Positions 24,043-33,243 of a stretch of 64,000 nucleotides of DNA are shown piece by piece; positions within the stretch are counted from its first letter, which is position 1; each line of letters begins with the position of its first letter. Location: the NCBI RefSeq assembly GCF_051175565.1, contig NZ_CP195105.1, positions 1,984,001 to 2,048,000 of the forward strand, given 5' to 3'. This DNA is from Daejeonia sp002484105. GTDB lineage: Bacteria > Bacteroidota > Bacteroidia > Flavobacteriales > Weeksellaceae. The translations under genes were made by a program, and so were the position numbers. The notes beneath the pieces were generated by a model. The model had not been told where the DNA came from and made no database searches. It saw only the letters and a list, made by a program, of their open reading frames with translations.

Positions 24043-24711
24043 ATGAAAAAAGTAATAACAGGATTTTTCGCAATGGCTTTTATGCAATTGACATGGGCAC
24101 AGCAAGAGCGGAACGTAGGAGATTTTAATACTTTGAAAGTTTATGACCGGATTCCGGTAGAGCTGGTTTCTTCTTCAAAAAATAAAGTGGAAGTATACGG
24201 AGCGGGCGAAGGTGATGTGGAAACGGTCAACAAAAACGGACAACTGAAAATCCGCATGACGGCAACCAAAATTCTGCAGGGAGATGATACGCATGTGAAA
24301 GTCTATTACCGCGACCTGAACGAGATACAGGCGAGCCAGGGTGCCAGAATATCTTCCGGAGATACCGTGAAATCCGAAATGCTGCAACTGACATCCAACG
24401 AAGGTTCGGATATTAATCTGAATATCAATGCCAGTCGACTGAATGTCAACGCCAATTCGGGTGGCGAGCTTCATATTACAGGAAATGCTGACAGCCAGGA
24501 TATTGTTGCCAGTTCCGGTGCGAAGTTCTATGGCAAGTCTGTAAAATCTGATAATGTTACCGTAGCTGTAAATGCCGGCGGAGAGGCCTATGTGAATGCC
24601 AGAAAATCCGTTAAAGCTACAACCAGGGCGGGTGGCAGAATTGAAGTCTACGGAGATCCGGACGACCGTAATGTGAAAAAAATAGCCGGAGGAAATATTC
24701 TCTTCAAATAA
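24043..24711 (+). CDS. Secreted head-GIN (DUF2807) protein
   Basis: 222 aa. A Sec signal peptide, MKKVITGFFAMAFMQLTWAQ, precedes a beta-helical head-GIN domain with alternating polar and hydrophobic repeats (INLNINASRLNVNANSGGEL). It is a distant relative of the lipoprotein at 16910, but here the signal lacks a lipobox cysteine. The frame extends 36 nt upstream; ATG 24043 is chosen because it starts the signal peptide. A partial -7 motif, TATATTTT, is at 24012-24019. The role is unknown. A terminator follows directly. Confidence 0.85.
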   Translation: MKKVITGFFAMAFMQLTWAQQERNVGDFNTLKVYDRIPVELVSSSKNKVEVYGAGEGDVETVNKNGQLKIRMTATKILQGDDTHVKVYYRDLNEIQASQGARISSGDTVKSEMLQLTSNEGSDINLNINASRLNVNANSGGELHITGNADSQDIVASSGAKFYGKSVKSDNVTVAVNAGGEAYVNARKSVKATTRAGGRIEVYGDPDDRNVKKIAGGNILFK

Positions 24712-24720
24712 AATATCCAA

Positions 24721-24748
24721 AAACCATTTCGTACAGAAGTGGTTTTTT
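24721..24748 (+). terminator. Terminator after the secreted head-GIN gene
   Basis: ACCATTTC (24723-24730) pairs with GAAGTGGT (24736-24743, one wobble), followed by T residues. Confidence 0.7.
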
Positions 24749-24842
24749 ATGATAACAGATGTCCAGAAAGCAAAAAAAATTCTTTCAGGACTGTAACTTT
24801 CGGACAAAATTCATAACTTATTGGCGTAAACTGATTTTATAT

Positions 24843-26942
24843 ATGAAAAAAATTAATATCGGCATGATTGCTTTTGCTGGGATTGTAGCTGTAAATTCCT
24901 GTACAGCAAAGAAAGCAGCAAGTGCAGCAACTGAAAAAACAACAACAGTGATAACAGCAGATACTTCAAAAAAACCGGCAATTGCCGACTATGGGCTTGA
25001 CCTTCCTGCAATGGACATGTCGGTGCGTCCTCAGGATGATTTTTATAATTATGTCAACGGAACCTGGATGAAAACAGCAAAAATTCCGTCCGACAGATCC
25101 CGGTGGGGAAGTTTTGATATGCTTCGCGAAGCAACGGACAACAATTCTATGGCCATCCTGAACTCACTTCTGAAAGACCATTTTTCAGAAGGTACTGAAG
25201 GTAAAAAAATCCAGGATCTCTATGCGACCTATATGGATATGGACAAGCGCAATGCAGACGGCATTAAGCCTATCCAGGGCGATCTCTCCAAAATTGACGC
25301 TATTAAAAATCTTGCCGATCTGCAGCAATACTTGGTAGAAGCTACAAAAGACGGCGAAAATCCCTTCTACGCCTGGGGCGTGGATGCCGACCTGAAAAAT
25401 TCGCAGATGAATGCAGTGTATCTTGGCAGTGCAGATCTGGGACTTGGAAGGGACTATTATCAGAAAAACGATCCCAAAAATACCGAAGCCCTTGCCGAAT
25501 ATACCAAATATGTAGCATCTATGCTGAAAGTTCTTGGGTATAAAACTCCGGAAGAGACCGCAGCAAAAATTGTGGCCTTTGAAAAATCAATGGCAGGCAC
25601 ATTGCTGACCAACGAGCAGATCCGCGATTCGCAGTTGCAGTACAATCCCGAAACGATGCCACAGCTAAAAACGCTCGTAAAAAATGTCAACCTTCCGGAA
25701 TATCTGAACAAAGCCGGTGTCAATACAGACCGGGTTATTGTGGGCGAACTGAACTATTATAAAAATCTGGACAAATTCATCAGCCAGAAAAATATTCCGC
25801 TCATTAAAGATTATATGAAATATCACCTTCTTTCGGGCAGTGCAAGCTTCCTGAGTAAGGATCTTGATGATATGAAATTCGGTTTTTACGGAAAATACCT
25901 CAGAGGGCAGCAGGAGCAGCGCGCACAGAATAAACGGGCTTTTGAAGTGATTAACGGGACTTTGGGCGAAGCCTTCGGAAAACTCTATGTTGAAAAATAT
26001 TTCCCTGCGGAAGCCAAAGCGCAGATGGTGGAACTGATTGACTATCTGAAAAAAAGTTTTGCCCAGCATATCGGAAATCTGGACTGGATGTCTTCTGCTA
26101 CCAAGCAGAAAGCTTTGCAGAAACTGAACAAGTTTACCGTAAAAGTAGCCTATCCCGACAAATGGAAAGATTATTCCAAGCTGACGATTCTTTCTGAAGA
26201 GCAGGGTGGGACACTTTACAAAAACCTTCAGAATGTTACAGCCTGGCAGTACACAAAAGACCTTGAAAAAATCGGAAAACCGGTAGACAAAACCGAATGG
26301 GGGATGACGCCTCAGACGGTAAATGCATACTACAACCCTGTGAACAATGAAATTGTTTTCCCTGCCGCAATTCTGCAGCCACCTTTCTTCAATCCGAAAG
26401 CGGATCCTGCAGTGAATTTTGGTGGGATCGGTGCTGTGATCGGTCACGAAATGACACACGGTTTTGATGATTCCGGAGCCCAGTTTGACGCCGATGGAAA
26501 TCTCGTAGACTGGTGGACGCCGGAAGATAAAGCTAATTTCGAGAAAGCCACAAAAGCACTCGCTGCACAGTACGACCAGTATGAGCCGGTGAAAGGAACC
26601 CATGTGAACGGAACCTTTACCAATGGTGAAAATATTGCCGACCTCGGTGGTGTCAACATCTCTTACGATGCATTGCAAATGTACCTGAAAGATCACGGAA
26701 ATCCGGGAGATATCAGCGGTTATACGCAGGATCAGCGTTTCTTTCTGAGCTGGGCAACCGTCTGGAGAACCCTTTCTTCCGAAAAGGCGCTCATCAATCA
26801 GGTAAAAACAGATCCTCATTCCCCCGGATATTTCAGAAGTTTTGGTCCACTTGTAAATGTCGATCCTTTTTATACCGCTTTTGAAGTAAAACCAGGCGAC
26901 AAACTCTACAAAATTCCGTCCGAGAGAGTTAAAATCTGGTAA
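24843..26942 (+). CDS. M13-family (neprilysin-like) zinc endopeptidase lipoprotein
   Basis: 699-aa metallopeptidase, probably outer-membrane or periplasmic, that cleaves peptides. The signal sequence ends in AVNSC, a lipobox-like cysteine at about residue 20. The zinc site is HEMTH at 535-539, and the third ligand Glu lies in ENIADLGG (about 596). The conserved substrate-binding NAYYNPVNNEIVFPA precedes the zinc motif. The end PSERVKIW matches the CxxW-like M13 terminus but without Cys. The frame is open from 24759, yet the signal peptide begins at 24843. A strong terminator follows. Confidence 0.94.
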   Translation: MKKINIGMIAFAGIVAVNSCTAKKAASAATEKTTTVITADTSKKPAIADYGLDLPAMDMSVRPQDDFYNYVNGTWMKTAKIPSDRSRWGSFDMLREATDNNSMAILNSLLKDHFSEGTEGKKIQDLYATYMDMDKRNADGIKPIQGDLSKIDAIKNLADLQQYLVEATKDGENPFYAWGVDADLKNSQMNAVYLGSADLGLGRDYYQKNDPKNTEALAEYTKYVASMLKVLGYKTPEETAAKIVAFEKSMAGTLLTNEQIRDSQLQYNPETMPQLKTLVKNVNLPEYLNKAGVNTDRVIVGELNYYKNLDKFISQKNIPLIKDYMKYHLLSGSASFLSKDLDDMKFGFYGKYLRGQQEQRAQNKRAFEVINGTLGEAFGKLYVEKYFPAEAKAQMVELIDYLKKSFAQHIGNLDWMSSATKQKALQKLNKFTVKVAYPDKWKDYSKLTILSEEQGGTLYKNLQNVTAWQYTKDLEKIGKPVDKTEWGMTPQTVNAYYNPVNNEIVFPAAILQPPFFNPKADPAVNFGGIGAVIGHEMTHGFDDSGAQFDADGNLVDWWTPEDKANFEKATKALAAQYDQYEPVKGTHVNGTFTNGENIADLGGVNISYDALQMYLKDHGNPGDISGYTQDQRFFLSWATVWRTLSSEKALINQVKTDPHSPGYFRSFGPLVNVDPFYTAFEVKPGDKLYKIPSERVKIW

Positions 26943-26970
26943 CAGAAATTCAATCTATCATTTCATAATT

Positions 26971-27005
26971 TGCCATTCCGGGATTTTCCGGGGTGGCATT
27001 TTTTT
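26971..27005 (+). terminator. Rho-independent terminator after the M13 peptidase
   Basis: TGCCATTCCGG (26971-26981) and CCGGGGTGGCA (26988-26998) form an 11-bp stem with one wobble, followed by a long T-run. Confidence 0.8.
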
Positions 27006-27161
27006 CTGGTATTATATGATGCGCTGTAATGGTAGTTCATAAAACCTCAATTTCTGGAGAATAGATCCTGAAAATCTTTCGTTTCAATTTAATATAACTG
27101 TATTAAGCTATTTTTAAGAAAAAATTATCTAAGTTTTTGGATTTATAATAGTAATATTATC

Positions 27162-27169
27162 TATATTTG
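27162..27169 (+). promoter_or_regulatory. -7 promoter element of the arginine gene cluster
   Basis: TATATTTG, a perfect TAnnTTTG, with a plausible -33 TTG near 27137-27139. It predicts transcription start near 27174, 16 nt before the TTG start codon of the GNAT gene. No obvious ARG-box palindrome was seen around it. Confidence 0.6.
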
Positions 27170-27189
27170 TAGTCTAATTTAGATCACAG

Positions 27190-27822
27190 TTGAAAACGAT
27201 AACTAAATTCAAGGTAAAAGTTGCAGATGAAGAGGATATAAAGTTTGTTCCCCAGATTCTGGAAGAGATTGAGATTTCTGCAAAAGAACGTGGCACTGGT
27301 ATCGCACGCCGGTCTGTGTCGTATGTGGAAGATAAAATCCGTGAGAAAAAAGCCATTATTGCCTTTTCTGACGAGGGAGAATGGGCAGGCTTCTGCTATA
27401 TAGAGACATGGAGCAATAAGGAATATGTGGCCAATTCCGGACTGATTGTAGCGCATAAATTCCGCAAAGACGGACTTGCGAAACAGATCAAGCATAAAGC
27501 GTTCAGCTACTCGCGCGAATGCTATCCTGATGCCAAGATTTTCGGACTTACTACCGGGCTTGCCGTGATGAAAATCAACAGTGAGCTGGGATACCGTCCG
27601 GTTCCTTATTCTGAACTGACACAGGATGATGTCTTCTGGAAAGGTTGCCAGACCTGCGTGAATTATGATATTCTGAAGACCAAGGAACGTAAAAACTGTC
27701 TCTGCACAAGTATGCTGTTTGATCCCAAATGGCAGGGAGAAAAAAAGAAAGAGGAGCCGGTGGACGAACAGAAATTCTTTTCAAAATTTAAAAAAATTAA
27801 AAAACTGATATGGAAAAAGTAG
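27190..27822 (+). CDS. GNAT-family acyltransferase, candidate N-acylglutamate synthase
   Basis: 210 aa from a TTG start (KTITKFKVKVADEEDIKFVP); no ATG is available close by. A GNAT fold with VANSGLIVAHKFRKDGLAKQIKHKAF as the acyl-CoA pyrophosphate-binding segment and GLTTGLAVMKINSELGYRPV as the C-terminal core. The unusual Cys-rich tail CQTCVNYDILKTKERKNCLC may bind metal. It overlaps argG by 13 bp and is the first gene of the arginine cluster, which otherwise lacks argA and argJ. I recall a GNAT protein at the same place in Bacteroides arg clusters being assigned the first acylation of glutamate; acetyl- versus succinyl-CoA preference is open here. Confidence 0.8.
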   Translation: MKTITKFKVKVADEEDIKFVPQILEEIEISAKERGTGIARRSVSYVEDKIREKKAIIAFSDEGEWAGFCYIETWSNKEYVANSGLIVAHKFRKDGLAKQIKHKAFSYSRECYPDAKIFGLTTGLAVMKINSELGYRPVPYSELTQDDVFWKGCQTCVNYDILKTKERKNCLCTSMLFDPKWQGEKKKEEPVDEQKFFSKFKKIKKLIWKK

Positions 27823-29009
27823 TTTTAGCGTACAGTGGAGGTCTTGATACCTCATTTTGTGCCGTATGGCTCACCAAAGTAAAAAATCTTGATGTGCATG
27901 CCGTGATGGTGAATCTTGGTGGATTTTCGGATGAGGAAATCAGGAAAACCGAAGAAAGAGCCTATACGCTCGGGGTGAAATCTTTTGAAGTAATCAATGA
28001 TGAAGACCGCTATTACAATGACTGTATCCGATATCTTGTTTTTGGTAATGTGCTGAAAAACAATACATATCCTCTATCTGTGAGTTCGGAGCGTGTTTTC
28101 CAGGCAACGGCTATTGCTGCCTACGCAAAAAAAATCGGTGCCAAATATATTGCGCACGGAAGTACCGGTGCTGGTAACGACCAGATCCGTTTTGATACTA
28201 TTTTTCAGATTATGCTTCCCGAAGTGGAAATCATCACACCCATACGCGATCTGAAACTTTCCAGAAATGAAGAAATTGATTTCCTGAAGGAAAACGGCTT
28301 TGATATCGATTTTCAGAAGTCTCAGTATTCCATTAACAAAGGTCTTTGGGGGACTTCCGTAGGGGGAAAGGAAACCCTGACATCCAACCAGACGCTTCCC
28401 GAAGAAGCCTATCCGACGCAGGTGACAAAAACGGAGCCTGAAGTACTTGAACTTCAGTTTGTAAAAGGAGAACTTGTTGCGGTGAACAATGAAACATTTG
28501 ACCGCCCTGTACAGGCCATTCAGAAAGTTCAGGAGATAGCGCAGCCGTTCGGAATCGGACGCGACACGCATGTCGGCGACACCATTATCGGGATCAAAGG
28601 CCGCGTGAGTTTTGAAGCGGCGGCATCTCTGGTCATCGTCAAGGCGCATCATCTTCTGGAAAAACATACACTGACGAAAAATCAGCTGATGATCAAAGAC
28701 CAACTGAGTATTCCATACGGAAACTATCTGCACGACGGGCAGGTGCTGGATCCTGTAATGAAGGATATCGAAGCGCTTTTCACCAGTTCTCAGGACAAGG
28801 TGACCGGTATGGTAAAAGTACAACTGTTTCCCTATTATTTCTCACTTATCGGTATTGAATCTGAAAACGATCTGATGTCTTCCAAATTCGGAACTTACGG
28901 TGAAATAAACAAAACCTGGACGGAGCAGGATGCTAAAGGTTTCTCTAAAATCTATGCCAATGCGTTGAGTATCTATCATCAGATACATGAAAGCAAAGCA
29001 GAAGTTTAA
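27810..29009 (+). CDS. argG: Argininosuccinate synthase
   Basis: 399 aa. Condenses citrulline and aspartate with ATP. The ATP pyrophosphatase loop LAYSGGLDTSF is at the N-terminus, and YIAHGSTGAGNDQIRFD and the citrulline/aspartate-binding segment follow in the usual order. YSINKGLWGTSVGGKETL is also typical. Its ATG lies inside the 3' end of the GNAT gene (13-bp overlap), which suggests translational coupling. argC follows after a 107-bp gap. Confidence 0.97.
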   Translation: MEKVVLAYSGGLDTSFCAVWLTKVKNLDVHAVMVNLGGFSDEEIRKTEERAYTLGVKSFEVINDEDRYYNDCIRYLVFGNVLKNNTYPLSVSSERVFQATAIAAYAKKIGAKYIAHGSTGAGNDQIRFDTIFQIMLPEVEIITPIRDLKLSRNEEIDFLKENGFDIDFQKSQYSINKGLWGTSVGGKETLTSNQTLPEEAYPTQVTKTEPEVLELQFVKGELVAVNNETFDRPVQAIQKVQEIAQPFGIGRDTHVGDTIIGIKGRVSFEAAASLVIVKAHHLLEKHTLTKNQLMIKDQLSIPYGNYLHDGQVLDPVMKDIEALFTSSQDKVTGMVKVQLFPYYFSLIGIESENDLMSSKFGTYGEINKTWTEQDAKGFSKIYANALSIYHQIHESKAEV

Positions 29010-29116
29010 GCAGGAATTTTCCTTAAACAAAATCATTACAGAAGAGACGGAAAATTGATGTCAGATATTTCAATATTAAAATCATTTTCAATTTCAACTT
29101 TCAAATTCAATTAAAA

Positions 29117-30112
29117 ATGCCAAATCACAATAAAATAAAAGCAGGGATCGTCGGAGGAACCGGATTTACAGCGGGCGAGCTGATCCGTATTCTGCTGTAT
29201 CATCCCCATGTAGAAATTACTTTTGTCACGAGCACGAGCCTTCAGGGTTCGTATATCACAGAGGTTCACAAAGACCTGATTGGCGAAACCGATCTGAAAT
29301 TTGAGGAACTGGCACAGCCTGCCGATGTGATATTCCTTTGTCTGCCACACGGCGAAAGCAAAAACTGGATGGACGACAATGCCAAGCGTATTTCGGAAAA
29401 TGTTAAAATCATTGATCTTGGCAATGATTTCAGAATTGATGACCGCTGGAGCGATCTGACACTGGATTTTAATTTCGTCTATGGTTTGTGTGAGTTCAAC
29501 AAAGAAGAAATCATGAAAGCCGACCATGTAGCCAATCCGGGATGTTTTGCCACGGCTATTCAGCTTGGCCTGCTGCCTGCTGCGAAAGAAGAAGCGCTGG
29601 AAGCCGTGCACATTGTCGGGATTACCGGATCTACAGGAGCAGGAAAAGCGCTGCATCAGACCACCAATTTCAACTGGCGAAACAATAATATATCGCCCTA
29701 CAAAACCTTTACTCACCAACATTTGGGCGAAATCCAGAAAAGCGTGTCCAAAGTAAATTCCAAAGTACCGGAAATTAATTTTGTGCCATGGCGCGGAGAT
29801 TTCACCCGCGGGATTTTTGTTACCTTGATGTTCAAAAGTAAAAAAACAATTGGCGAGCTTAACGAAATTTACAGATATGCCTACAAATACTCAAAATTTG
29901 TGCATGTTTCGGCAAGCCCGATCGATCTGAAATTGGTCGTCAATACCAACAAAGGACTGGTGTACGTAGAAAAAGTAGATGGAAATGTTGCTGTACATGT
30001 TGCCATTGACAATCTTTTGAAAGGTGCATCCGGACAGGCAGTACAAAATATGAACCTGATGTTCGGCTTTGAAGAAACGGCCGGGCTTCACCTGAAACCA
30101 AGTGTTTTTTAA
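29117..30112 (+). CDS. argC: N-acyl-gamma-glutamyl-phosphate reductase
   Basis: 331 aa. The NADPH-binding Rossmann start KAGIVGGTGFTAGELIRILLYHP is followed by the catalytic cysteine in ANPGCFATAIQLGLLP and the ITGSTGAGK loop. It reduces the acylglutamyl phosphate made by ArgB to the semialdehyde. It sits in the arg run, 77 bp before argD. Confidence 0.96.
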   Translation: MPNHNKIKAGIVGGTGFTAGELIRILLYHPHVEITFVTSTSLQGSYITEVHKDLIGETDLKFEELAQPADVIFLCLPHGESKNWMDDNAKRISENVKIIDLGNDFRIDDRWSDLTLDFNFVYGLCEFNKEEIMKADHVANPGCFATAIQLGLLPAAKEEALEAVHIVGITGSTGAGKALHQTTNFNWRNNNISPYKTFTHQHLGEIQKSVSKVNSKVPEINFVPWRGDFTRGIFVTLMFKSKKTIGELNEIYRYAYKYSKFVHVSASPIDLKLVVNTNKGLVYVEKVDGNVAVHVAIDNLLKGASGQAVQNMNLMFGFEETAGLHLKPSVF

Positions 30113-30189
30113 ACAAGACCTGAGAGGTATGGTTTGAGGCAAAAAATCTTTATCTCAAACGCTGAAATCTCTAATCCAATTATAACAAA

Positions 30190-31350
30190 ATGAAATTATT
30201 TGATGTATATCCATTGCTTCCGGTTACCATTGTAAAAGGAAAAAACTGCAAACTCTGGGACGAGAACGGAAGAGAATATCTGGATTTTTATGGTGGCCAT
30301 GCTGTGATTTCCGTGGGGCACACACATCCGGATTATGTCTCGGCCATCACCCAACAGATTGGCCAGCTGGGATTTTATTCCAATGCTGTCATCAACAGGC
30401 TACAGGTGGAGCTGGCGCAGAAACTCGGCGAAGTCTCCGGTTACGAAGATTATGATCTTTTTCTTTGCAATTCGGGAGCCGAGGCCAATGAAAATGCCCT
30501 GAAGGTAGCTTCTTTTCTCACGGGGAAAAAGAAATTTATTACGTTCCGCCATTCTTTTCACGGCAGAACTTCTGCAGCAGTTGCCGCAACAGATGATAAA
30601 AAAATTATCGCTCCTGTGAACGAAACCGACAATTTTATCTTCTGCGAATTCAATAATACGGCACAGTTGGAAAGTCTTTTCAATGAACATAAGGCAGAAC
30701 TTGCAGGCGTAATTGTAGAGGGAATACAGGGGATTGGAGGAATCAACATCCCGACACAGCCATTTATTTCCACATTGGAAAAATGCTGCAAAGAAAATGG
30801 CGTTTATTTCATCTGCGACGAAGTGCAGAGTGGCTATGCCAGAACCGGAAAATTCTTTGCCCATCAGTATTTCGGGGTGAAACCGGATATTATTACCATC
30901 GCAAAAGGAATGGGTAACGGCTTCCCAATAGGGGGCGTACTGTTTTCTCCGGAAATTCCTGCAAAACACAAAATGCTGGGTACTACTTTCGGTGGAAATC
31001 ATCTTGGATGTGCAGCGGCTATTGCCGTTCTGGATATCATCAAAAAGGAAAATCTCATCGCAAAATCATACGAAAGCGGAGCTTACCTGATGCAGAAACT
31101 CGCAGAAATTCCGGAAATAGAAGAGGTGAGAGGCAAAGGTCTGATGGTGGCCATCGACTTTGAATTTCCGGCTTCGCAGATTTCAAAACTTCTGAGAGAA
31201 GATTCGGGAATTCTGGTGGGAAGTGCTTCCGATCCTAAAACCATGCGTCTGCTGCCACCACTCACCATCAGCAGGGAAGAAATTGATTTTTTCGTCCGCG
31301 CCCTGAAAAATGCCCTGAAAAAACATGCAGAACAAACAGTAAGTGCCTGA
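30190..31350 (+). CDS. argD: N-acylornithine aminotransferase
   Basis: 386 aa, class III PLP aminotransferase. Visible are CNSGAEANENALKVA (PLP phosphate loop), FRHSFHGRTSAAVAATD, CDEVQSGYARTGKFF (Asp contacting the pyridine), the Schiff-base lysine in TIAKGMGNGFPIGGV, and GTTFGGNHLGCAAAIAVLD. It converts the semialdehyde to N-acylornithine. Its position between argC and argF' supports the arginine role over other omega-aminotransferases. Confidence 0.95.
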   Translation: MKLFDVYPLLPVTIVKGKNCKLWDENGREYLDFYGGHAVISVGHTHPDYVSAITQQIGQLGFYSNAVINRLQVELAQKLGEVSGYEDYDLFLCNSGAEANENALKVASFLTGKKKFITFRHSFHGRTSAAVAATDDKKIIAPVNETDNFIFCEFNNTAQLESLFNEHKAELAGVIVEGIQGIGGINIPTQPFISTLEKCCKENGVYFICDEVQSGYARTGKFFAHQYFGVKPDIITIAKGMGNGFPIGGVLFSPEIPAKHKMLGTTFGGNHLGCAAAIAVLDIIKKENLIAKSYESGAYLMQKLAEIPEIEEVRGKGLMVAIDFEFPASQISKLLREDSGILVGSASDPKTMRLLPPLTISREEIDFFVRALKNALKKHAEQTVSA

Positions 31351-31392
31351 AAAGTTTCTGAAACACCACATCAACAACCGAAAATCAACAAA

Positions 31393-32346
31393 ATGAAAAA
31401 CTTCACTTCTGTACACGATATCAAAAATCTGAACGACTGGGTGAATGAAGCCCTTCAGATCAAAGAAAACTTACACGCTTATCCCGATCTTGGCAAGAAC
31501 AAAACTCTGGGACTGGTTTTCCTCAATCCAAGTCTCAGAACAAGGATGAGCAGCCTGAAAGCCGGATATAATTTGGGAATGCAGGTTCAGGTCATCAATG
31601 CAGGACAGGATTCCTGGGTTTGGGAATTTGAAGAAGGTGCCGTGATGAACGGTGGTACTACCGAACATATCAAAGATGCTGCACAGGTACTGAGCCAGTA
31701 TTGTGACATTATCGGAATCCGCTGCTTTCCCGGTTTGAAAAGCAAACAGGATGATGCCACAGACAAAATTCTGAATACATTTATAAAATATGCGTCGGTT
31801 CCCGTCATCTCACTGGAGTCTGCAACGAGGCATCCGCTGCAGAGTTTTGCAGACCTGATTACCATAAAAGAAACCTGGCATAAACCGGAAAAACCAAAAG
31901 TCGTCCTGAGCTGGGCACCTCATGTAAAACCGATAGCACATTCCGTAGGAAATTCGTTTGCCGAATGGATGAATGCTGCTGATGTAGATTTTTGCATTGC
32001 CAATCCGGAAGGATATGATCTTGATCCGGAATATGTGGGACGTGCAAAAGTATACCACAACCAGGCAGAGGCCGTGCAGGATGCTGATTATATCTATTTT
32101 AAAAACTGGTCTTCCTATGACGACTACGGGGCACTTCCGGAAGTGAAGGGCAACTGGCTGCTGGGCGAAGACTTTGTAAAAAACCATCCGCAAACCCGCT
32201 ATATGCACTGCCTGCCCGTTCGCCGTAATGTGGAAGTGAGCGATGCTGTACTGGATTCGCCGGCTTCACTGATTTATCAGCAGGCATACAACCGTACGGT
32301 TTCCGTGCAGACTGTTCTTACAAAAATCCTTAACGGAACTTTTTAA
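31393..32346 (+). CDS. argF': N-acylornithine carbamoyltransferase (acetyl- or succinyl-)
   Basis: 317 aa, ATCase/OTCase fold. The carbamoyl-phosphate loop is NPSLRTRMSS (SxRTR), later motifs are SLESATRHPLQSFADL and the C-terminal MHCLPVRRNVEVSD. The family of Xanthomonas AOTCase and Bacteroides SOTCase acts on acylated ornithine instead of ornithine, so deacylation comes after this step. In those enzymes the residue after MNG/MDG around position 90 decides acetyl versus succinyl; here the stretch is VMNGGTTEHIKDAA, matching neither reference exactly, so the substrate is undecided. Confidence 0.93.
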   Translation: MKNFTSVHDIKNLNDWVNEALQIKENLHAYPDLGKNKTLGLVFLNPSLRTRMSSLKAGYNLGMQVQVINAGQDSWVWEFEEGAVMNGGTTEHIKDAAQVLSQYCDIIGIRCFPGLKSKQDDATDKILNTFIKYASVPVISLESATRHPLQSFADLITIKETWHKPEKPKVVLSWAPHVKPIAHSVGNSFAEWMNAADVDFCIANPEGYDLDPEYVGRAKVYHNQAEAVQDADYIYFKNWSSYDDYGALPEVKGNWLLGEDFVKNHPQTRYMHCLPVRRNVEVSDAVLDSPASLIYQQAYNRTVSVQTVLTKILNGTF

Positions 32347-32401
32347 TGGGATTGTTACGCAAGGATTCAGCAATAATCATTCAACAAAACTGACAACCAA
32401 A

Positions 32402-33190
32402 ATGCAAGATCTTTTCATCATTAAAATCGGAGGCGACACCCTGAACAGTCCGGAAATTCTGGAAAAATGCATCAAAGCCTGCGCAAAAAGCGGTAAAAAT
32501 ATTATCCTGAACCACGGTGGTGGCAAGAAAGTTACAGAGCTGGCCTCTAAACTTGGCATCCAACAGCAGATAATTGAAGGACGCAGGATTACTTCTCCCG
32601 AAACACTCGATCTTTGCACCATGATCTATGCCGGGCTCATCAACAAAAATATTGTGGCTGGCTTTTATAAAAACGGGAAAACTGCTGCCGGACTTTCGGG
32701 AGCGGACTTCGGATGTATCATTTCTGAGAAAAGACAGCACCCGACCGTCAACTATGGAATGGTGGGTGATGTGAGAAAGGTGGACGCCGGTATCCTCGCC
32801 GGTTTTGTTGAAAAAGGTATTATCCCGGTACTGTGCTCCATCACCCTTGGAGAAAACGGCGACCTGCTCAATACCAATGCTGATACCATCGCTTCCGAGA
32901 TAGCCAAAGCCATGTCTGCAAAATACCGTGTCCATCTGCTGTATTGCTTTGAGAAAAACGGGGTGCTCACGGATATTTCCAACGAAAATTCTGTCCTGAA
33001 AACCATTACGCAGAAGACTTTTAACGAAATGAAGGATACCAGGCAGATTGCCGATGGCATGATTCCGAAACTTCATACAGCGATGCAGGTGCTGCGCCAC
33101 GGTGTGGAGGAAGTACGCATCATCAACAGCGGAAAAATTTCTTCCTATTTTGCAGGTGAAGAACCGGGGACACAAATTATGCTTCATTAA
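32402..33190 (+). CDS. argB: N-acylglutamate kinase
   Basis: 262 aa, amino-acid-kinase fold. The phosphate-binding start IIKIGGDTLNSPEILEK and NHGGGKKVTELASKLG (substrate GGG loop) are clear, and VPILCSITLG-like and DGMIPKLHTAMQVLRHGV segments close the active site. It phosphorylates the acylated glutamate. The usual N-terminal regulatory helix of arginine-inhibited forms is short or absent, so feedback inhibition may act elsewhere; this is inference from length. Confidence 0.94.
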   Translation: MQDLFIIKIGGDTLNSPEILEKCIKACAKSGKNIILNHGGGKKVTELASKLGIQQQIIEGRRITSPETLDLCTMIYAGLINKNIVAGFYKNGKTAAGLSGADFGCIISEKRQHPTVNYGMVGDVRKVDAGILAGFVEKGIIPVLCSITLGENGDLLNTNADTIASEIAKAMSAKYRVHLLYCFEKNGVLTDISNENSVLKTITQKTFNEMKDTRQIADGMIPKLHTAMQVLRHGVEEVRIINSGKISSYFAGEEPGTQIMLH

Positions 33191-33214
33191 TTTCCGGGAA
33201 ACGGCAAAGAACAA

Positions 33215-33222
33215 TATTTTTG
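33215..33222 (+). promoter_or_regulatory. Internal -7 promoter element before argE
   Basis: TATTTTTG, a perfect TAnnTTTG, in the argB-argE gap. It predicts a start near 33227, after the TTG at 33220 that opens the longer frame, so ATG 33244 is preferred. It would allow argE, argH and the regulator to be transcribed separately from the upstream genes. Confidence 0.55.
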
Positions 33223-33243
33223 CAGAAAATTAAGCAGACACGC

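Noticed and set aside
25665..26819. 384-codon minus-strand open frame
   Set aside because: Antisense shadow of the M13 peptidase gene.
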